A stretch of DNA of 49,506 bases from Flaviramulus sp. (GTDB taxonomy: Bacteria > Bacteroidota > Bacteroidia > Flavobacteriales > Flavobacteriaceae): the NCBI RefSeq assembly GCF_013001275.1, contig NZ_JABDMV010000009.1:1-49506 (forward strand), read 5' to 3'. Positions 45,196 through 49,506 of this stretch are shown one piece after another (positions within the stretch are counted from its first letter, which is position 1; the number at the start of each line of letters is the position of its first letter). Both the position numbers and the translations under genes were made by a program. The notes beneath the pieces were generated by a model, which ran no database searches, had not been told where the DNA came from, and worked only from the letters and a program-made list of their open reading frames with translations.

Positions 45196-46155
45196 ATGAG
45201 TGAAAAAATATTAATTATTGGTGCTTGTGGTCAAATAGGTTCGGAATTAACATTTAAGTTACGACGTATTTATGGTGAAGAAAATGTTATAGCCAGCGAT
45301 ATTAGTTATAGCAATGAGAATATTGTGAATTCCGGCATTTTTGAAATAGTTGATGCTCAAGACTATGCCAGCGTTATGGTTTGTGTTGAAAAGTATAAGA
45401 TTGACACCATATATTTAATGGCAGCAATGTTAAGCGCTACAGGTGAAAAATACCCTATGAAAGCCTGGGATTTAAACATGACTTCTTTATTTCACGTTTT
45501 AAATTTAGCACGTGCAAAGTTTATAAAAAAAGTATTTTGGCCATCTAGTATTGCTGTGTATGGTTCGACTACTCCGAAAGAATACACACCTCAATATACT
45601 ATTATGGAACCTTCAACGGTTTATGGGATTACCAAACAAGTTGGTGAGCGTTGGTGTGAGTATTACTATAATAAATATGATGTTGATGTGAGAAGTATTC
45701 GTTACCCCGGAATAATAAGTTGGAAAACATTACCAGGTGGCGGCACTACAGATTATGCGGTTGAAATTTACCATGAAGCCATAAAAAACAAATCGTATGA
45801 ATGTTTTTTGAAGGCAGATACAGAATTGCCAATGATGTTTATGGATGATGCAATAAAAGCTACTGTTGATATCATGAAAGCTAAAGCAAGTTCTATAAAA
45901 ATTAGGTCTTCATATAATTTAGCTGCGATAAGTTTTACCCCAAAAGAAGTGGCAGATTCAATCAAAAAACACATTCCAGATTTTAATATTGAATATAAAC
46001 CCGACTACAGACAGGAAATTGCTAATAGTTGGCCTAAAAGCATAAACGATTCGTACGCTCGACAAGATTGGAAATGGAAACATAAATTTCTGTTAGATGA
46101 TATAACTAAGGAAATGCTTTTTCAATTAGATAAAAAGTACAATCAAACTAAATAA
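45196..46155 (+). CDS. L-threonine 3-dehydrogenase, SDR (epimerase-like) type
   Basis: Oxidises L-threonine to 2-amino-3-ketobutyrate with NAD. 319 residues of the extended SDR fold. NAD motif G9-A-C-G12-Q-I-G15, catalytic Y143-x3-K147 (TVYGITKQVGERW). The substrate region YECFLKADTELPMMFMDDAI (about 202-221) matches the Flavobacterium/Thermoplasma-type threonine dehydrogenases rather than sugar epimerases. The partner 2-amino-3-ketobutyrate CoA ligase (kbl) is not seen in the window. Alternative: an unspecified NAD-dependent epimerase. Confidence 0.85.
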   Translation: MSEKILIIGACGQIGSELTFKLRRIYGEENVIASDISYSNENIVNSGIFEIVDAQDYASVMVCVEKYKIDTIYLMAAMLSATGEKYPMKAWDLNMTSLFHVLNLARAKFIKKVFWPSSIAVYGSTTPKEYTPQYTIMEPSTVYGITKQVGERWCEYYYNKYDVDVRSIRYPGIISWKTLPGGGTTDYAVEIYHEAIKNKSYECFLKADTELPMMFMDDAIKATVDIMKAKASSIKIRSSYNLAAISFTPKEVADSIKKHIPDFNIEYKPDYRQEIANSWPKSINDSYARQDWKWKHKFLLDDITKEMLFQLDKKYNQTK

Positions 46156-46197
46156 ATCGCATTAATTGTATATTTGAATAACCCAAAATTTAATTAA

Positions 46198-46788
46198 ATG
46201 GTTGAAAATTTCTGGTTTAATGTACAATATGGCATTAACCACGTGCTTGATATAAATGCCTACGATCACATTCTCTTTCTTATAGTACTTACCATTCCTT
46301 ATGTTTTTAAAAATTGGAAACGCGTGTTTTTATTGGTTTCTATGTTCACGTTAGGGCACACGCTATCTCTGGTTTTAGCGGCATTTAATATTGTAACAGT
46401 AAATGCCGAAATTGTTGAGTTCTTAATTCCTATTACTATTTTGGTTGTTGCGCTTTTTAATGTGTTTACGTCTGGAAAAGGTGCTCAAAAAGAAAAAATT
46501 GGCGTCTTATTTTTGTCTACTTTATTTTTTGGGCTCATTCATGGTTTGGGATTTGCGCGCGAATTTCATATGCTATTAGGCGATTCAGATAATAAGCTAA
46601 TATTATTAATAGAATTTGCCTTAGGCATAGAAATAGCACAAGTAATAATAGTGTTCCTAGTGCTTTTTTTAGGGTATATAACTCAAACTATTTTTAGATT
46701 TTCTAAGCGTGACTGGATAATGGTTGTTTCAGCTATTGTTGTTGGACTTGTTATTCCTATGATTTTGAATAGTGACTTTTTAACCTAA
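46198..46788 (+). CDS. HupE/UreJ family membrane protein
   Basis: A 196-residue inner-membrane protein with about six spans. The HupE/UreJ signature is visible: GINHVLDINAYDHILFL (about 13-29), FTLGHTLSLVLA (about 51-62) and FFGLIHGLGFA (near 113-123), each giving membrane histidines. HupE/UreJ proteins are proposed nickel/cobalt permeases; no urease or hydrogenase genes lie nearby, so the metal is uncertain. Starts 42 bases after the dehydrogenase stop. The 224-base gap after it contains repeat copy 2. Confidence 0.85.
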   Translation: MVENFWFNVQYGINHVLDINAYDHILFLIVLTIPYVFKNWKRVFLLVSMFTLGHTLSLVLAAFNIVTVNAEIVEFLIPITILVVALFNVFTSGKGAQKEKIGVLFLSTLFFGLIHGLGFAREFHMLLGDSDNKLILLIEFALGIEIAQVIIVFLVLFLGYITQTIFRFSKRDWIMVVSAIVVGLVIPMILNSDFLT

Positions 46789-46873
46789 TTCTATTTTAAG
46801 AATCTTATAAAAACTTTAACGAACTTGCGTTGTAATTAAAATACTAACCAAGTATATTCGTTATATTGTTTTT

Positions 46874-46993
46874 GCGTTAAGGATTGAAGTGAAAATCCTT
46901 TTGCCTTTTTGCAAAAGATTGCAACGAAAAGCCTGACCCGAGTTGTAATAAAGTTTCATTTTGAAACTTTTACCATAAAATGAGGGTAACGCC
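46874..46993 (-). repeat. Interspersed repeat, copy 2 (120 bp, reverse orientation)
   Basis: Perfect 6-base terminal inverted repeats GCGTTA (46874-46879) and TAACGC (46987-46992). Read on the minus strand it aligns with copy 1 (18243-18322), about nine differences over ~67 bases. It holds about 40 extra bases carrying a second hairpin (46950-46958 with 46962-46970). The shared 7-bp hairpin CTTTTGC/GCAAAAG is at 46898-46904 and 46911-46917. It lies upstream of the dCMP deaminase gene, ending 20 bases before its ATG. Confidence 0.78.
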
Positions 46994-47012
46994 ATAATTA
47001 GAAATTAAATTA

Positions 47013-47444
47013 ATGCCAAAAAATAAACAACTAAAGTACGATAAGGCTTATTTAAGAATTGCTGAAGAATGGGGGAAATTATCTTACTGTAAACGCAGGC
47101 AAGTTGGCGCGTTAATTGTAAAGGATAGAATGATAATTTCTGATGGATATAATGGAACGCCATCGGGATTTGAGAATTTTTGTGAAGACGAGGCGGGTTA
47201 CACCAAATGGTATGTATTACATGCCGAAGCCAATGCGATTTTAAAGGTGGCATCGTCTACCCAATCTGCAAAAGGAGCTACGCTTTACATAACCCTGTCA
47301 CCCTGTAAAGAGTGTAGTAAATTAATACACCAAGCGGGCATAGTAAAAGTAGTTTATAATTTAGCTTATAAAGATGATTCCGGACTTAGATTTTTAAAAA
47401 AAGCAGGAATTGAGTTAGAACAAATAGACGATTTAAAAGCATAA
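47013..47444 (+). CDS. dCMP deaminase family protein
   Basis: A zinc deaminase of 143 residues producing dUMP from dCMP for thymidylate synthesis (ComEB-like). Zinc site: H70-A-E72 (VLHAEANA, E72 catalytic) and PCKEC with C98 and C101. The N-terminal ICxxRQVGALIVKD-like stretch (SYCKRRQVGALIVKD) and GYNGTPSGFENFCED (substrate/second-zinc loop) are standard. Its stop overlaps the next ATG by one base (TAATG), so it is coupled to the S41 protease gene. Confidence 0.93.
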   Translation: MPKNKQLKYDKAYLRIAEEWGKLSYCKRRQVGALIVKDRMIISDGYNGTPSGFENFCEDEAGYTKWYVLHAEANAILKVASSTQSAKGATLYITLSPCKECSKLIHQAGIVKVVYNLAYKDDSGLRFLKKAGIELEQIDDLKA

Positions 47445-49036
47445 TGCCGTATAAAAAAAAATATTTGCCTTTAGTTTTAGGTGTTGCTATAGCAGCGGGA
47501 ATTCTTATTGGTGGGAAATTAGATTTTACCGATGCACCCGATAGATTGTTTTCTACAAATAGCAAGAAAGACAAGCTTAATAGACTTATAGATTACATTG
47601 AGTATGATTATGTAGACGATGTTAACACCGATAGCATTGTTGATGTTACGGTTAATGGAATTTTAGACAATCTTGATCCACATTCTGTTTACATTCCAAA
47701 GGAAGATATGGCTCGTGTTGCTGAAGAAATGAAAGGTGATTTTGTGGGTATTGGAATTAGCTTTTATACTTATAAAGATAGTATTGCTGTCATTAGAGCT
47801 ATTGAAAACGGACCGAGCGCAAAAGCTGGAATAAAAGGTGGAGATAGAATTATTATGGCAAATAACGACACCCTTTTTGGAAACAAACTAAAAGATGGTG
47901 AAATTATTAAGAAATTAAAAGGTGCAAAAAACTCTAAAGTTAAATTAAAAGTGTTTAGAAAAGGTGAACCCAATCTTTTAGATTTTACGGTTAAACGAAG
48001 TGTCATCCCTATAAAAAGTGTTGACGCCTCGTATATGCTTACCGAAAAATTAGGATATATAAAGATTAATAGATTTGCCGAATCTACCTTTAAAGAGTTT
48101 AAAGCGGGCATGGAAAAATTAGAAGCTTTGGAAGCTACTGAGATCGTTTTGGATTTACGAAACAACCCTGGTGGATTTTTAGGAATTGCAGAGCAAATTG
48201 TGGATGAGTTTTTAGAGGATGATAAACTGATTTTGTTTACAAAAAACAAGAGAGGGAATATTGAAAAAAGCTACGCTACCGAGAAAGGCGATTTTGAAGA
48301 AGGCAAAGTTTATGTATTAATTGATGAAAATTCAGCATCGGCCAGTGAAATTGTCGCAGGTGCTTTACAAGATAATGACAAGGGTGTTATTGTTGGTCGA
48401 CGATCATACGGAAAAGGGTTAGTACAGCGCGAAATGGATTTAGGCGATGGTAGTGCAGTGCGATTAACAGTATCAAGGTATTATACACCAACAGGTCGCT
48501 CTATACAACGATCGTATAAAAACGGAAATAAAGATTATTACGATGAGTATTTTGAAAGAATGGATAGAGGAGAACTTTTAGACCCAGAAAAAATACAAGT
48601 TGATGATTCTTTAAAATTTACAACCCCTAAAGGTAAAATTGTTTATGGCGGTGGTGGTATTATTCCAGATGTATTTGTGCCTATAGATAATAGCATGCAA
48701 AATGAAACTTTATCTTTTTTATTGCGTCGTGGATTTTTCGGAAATTTTGTTTTTGAAGAATTGGAAAAAGACAGACATCTTTACGATAAAACATCAAGAG
48801 AAGAGTTTATAAATACATTTGAGGTTAGCGACGATTTGGTTTTTGCATTTCAAGATTATTTAAATTTACGCGCCGATTCTAAAGTAACTTTTGTGGCCTA
48901 TCACGAAGAGGTTAAACAATATATAAAAGCAACCCTCGCAGACCAACTTTTTGGTGCTGGTGCTTTTGAGGAAGTTTATAACCAAAGGGATATTATGATT
49001 GATGAGGTGATTAAATTGAGTGAAAACGAGGAGTAA
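47444..49036 (+). CDS. S41 family C-terminal processing peptidase
   Basis: A 530-residue periplasmic serine protease of the CtpA/Prc type. N-terminal signal anchor (YLPLVLGVAIAAGILIG, 7-23), helical NTD, PDZ domain about 85-170 (GDFVGIGISFYTYKD to GGDRIIMANND), then the S41 core. Catalytic pair visible: S299 within DENSASASEIVAGAL and K324 within RRSYGKGLVQ, 25 residues apart as in D1 protease and Prc. The C-terminal 150 residues (after IIPDVFVPID) are helical. Probably trims or degrades envelope proteins. Confidence 0.94.
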   Translation: MPYKKKYLPLVLGVAIAAGILIGGKLDFTDAPDRLFSTNSKKDKLNRLIDYIEYDYVDDVNTDSIVDVTVNGILDNLDPHSVYIPKEDMARVAEEMKGDFVGIGISFYTYKDSIAVIRAIENGPSAKAGIKGGDRIIMANNDTLFGNKLKDGEIIKKLKGAKNSKVKLKVFRKGEPNLLDFTVKRSVIPIKSVDASYMLTEKLGYIKINRFAESTFKEFKAGMEKLEALEATEIVLDLRNNPGGFLGIAEQIVDEFLEDDKLILFTKNKRGNIEKSYATEKGDFEEGKVYVLIDENSASASEIVAGALQDNDKGVIVGRRSYGKGLVQREMDLGDGSAVRLTVSRYYTPTGRSIQRSYKNGNKDYYDEYFERMDRGELLDPEKIQVDDSLKFTTPKGKIVYGGGGIIPDVFVPIDNSMQNETLSFLLRRGFFGNFVFEELEKDRHLYDKTSREEFINTFEVSDDLVFAFQDYLNLRADSKVTFVAYHEEVKQYIKATLADQLFGAGAFEEVYNQRDIMIDEVIKLSENEE

Positions 49037-49037
49037 T

Positions 49038-49506
49038 TTAACCAATTATCTTGTCATGTACTTTAGTATGTTTCCCACCATTCCAAAGCGTTAAAATATC
49101 GGTCGCCACATGCGCGCCACTTCCAGAAGCCATTGCAAATTGGCTACGCCAACCAGCTAATGTACCAGCAACATAAAGATTTTTTTCAATTAAATGGTCG
49201 GTGTTTTTTAGCCAAATACGATCTTTTTCAAAGGCTGCTCGTGGGTGCGGTTCAATATACTGCTCTAATCCTTTAATCCTCATTAAATTAGTGTACCCAA
49301 CGGCAATCACGACTAATTTAGATTTGTAAGTGTTTTTGTTAGTTTCAATATTAAATCCATTAGCAGTTTCCGAGATATTACAAACTTTTTCGTTTTCAAT
49401 TTGTTCAATCTGTGGGTATAAATTAGCGAGTTGTTCTTTTCCTCTTTCTAAAATAGTAGCACCAGTTGTTCCTGGTGTTAAACCCAAAACATTATTAAAT
49501 AAAGCA
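49038..49506 (-). CDS. FAD-dependent NAD(P) oxidoreductase, N-terminus beyond window
   Basis: The C-terminal part (about 156 residues visible) of a flavoprotein. The frame stays open to the right edge (ALFNNVLGLTPGTTGAT is readable), so the start lies outside. Visible: VVIAVGYTNLMRIKGLE (Rossmann strand and ATG-like loop) and the FAD-binding end NLYVAGTLAGWRSQFAMASG, then SGAHVATDILTLWNGG, as in thioredoxin-reductase-like proteins. Substrate unassignable. Convergent with the S41 gene, one base apart. Confidence 0.8.
   Translation of the reverse strand, partial: ALFNNVLGLTPGTTGATILERGKEQLANLYPQIEQIENEKVCNISETANGFNIETNKNTYKSKLVVIAVGYTNLMRIKGLEQYIEPHPRAAFEKDRIWLKNTDHLIEKNLYVAGTLAGWRSQFAMASGSGAHVATDILTLWNGGKHTKVHDKIIG

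Noticed and set aside
47770-48249. Minus-strand 159-codon frame within the S41 protease
   Set aside because: Shadow of a gene with catalytic motifs; nothing recognised in it.
1-49506. CRISPR arrays, prophage, transposases, restriction or defence islands
   Set aside because: No regularly spaced repeats, integrases or defence-type proteins were found in any frame; the two repeat copies are solitary intergenic elements.

Overview
The window looks like core chromosome of a member of the Flavobacteriaceae (Bacteroidetes). It is visibly A+T-rich. One large secreted protease ends in a type IX secretion (por) sorting domain. Start codons mostly lack Shine-Dalgarno sequences and instead follow A-rich leaders. 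Several genes carry the Bacteroidetes -7 box TAnnTTTG, and many proteins (DUF4286, DUF6428, the short Zn-ribbon protein, the HX5D acyltransferase fusion, SDR-type threonine dehydrogenase) are typical of that phylum. I see no prophage, transposase, CRISPR array, rRNA or restriction system. The single RNA gene recognised is tRNA-Leu(CAA).

Layout. (1) 1-1875, minus strand: yicC-gmk-nadD, an RNA/nucleotide/NAD operon whose nadD runs off the left edge. (2) 2057-3678: a universal stress protein lacking the usual ATP-binding glycines, a 60-residue membrane protein and a calcium-binding-repeat lipoprotein. (3) 3931-13614: tRNA-Leu, then prs-rplY-pth and ribF-HTTM-serS, with a 1007-residue T9SS metalloprotease on the opposite strand between them. 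(4) 13835-21713: a TPR lipoprotein-like/secreted protein, DUF4286, rsmA, mgtE, a copy of an interspersed repeat, then a run of small metabolic or accessory genes (cupin, 2-hydroxyacid dehydrogenase, DUF1801, two VOC proteins, a TSUP transporter). (5) 21808-24106: a TM2 protein and a compact arsenic cluster arsR-DUF6428-arsN-arsC with no efflux pump. (6) 24103-27686, minus: an OlsF-like bifunctional acyltransferase, aspartate kinase and a GNAT protein. (7) 27808-40773: a carbon/nitrogen block: fbp, gltD-gltB (minus), a porin, glnK, amt, and ppc (minus). (8) 40996-49506: a tail-less ssb paralogue, DinB-like protein, Zn-ribbon protein, CBS protein, two envelope proteins, a lipoprotein, threonine dehydrogenase, HupE/UreJ, a second repeat copy, dCMP deaminase, an S41 protease and the end of a flavoprotein.

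How the genes work together. The clearest functional unit is the nitrogen block. Ammonium would pass an outer-membrane porin and Amt, with PII (GlnK) gating Amt, and enter glutamate through GltBD, while Ppc refills oxaloacetate/2-oxoglutarate skeletons and Fbp runs gluconeogenesis. The 493-base gap between the divergent gltB and porin genes carries a well-formed flavobacterial promoter for gltB and two similar G/C-block dyads spaced 53 bases apart, a plausible nitrogen-control operator pair. The other signals worth following are the interspersed repeat pair (18243-18322 and 46874-46993), the exporter-less ars cluster, and a gamma-carboxylase-like membrane enzyme overlapping ribF. No wholly new system is evident; most of the window is ordinary housekeeping DNA.
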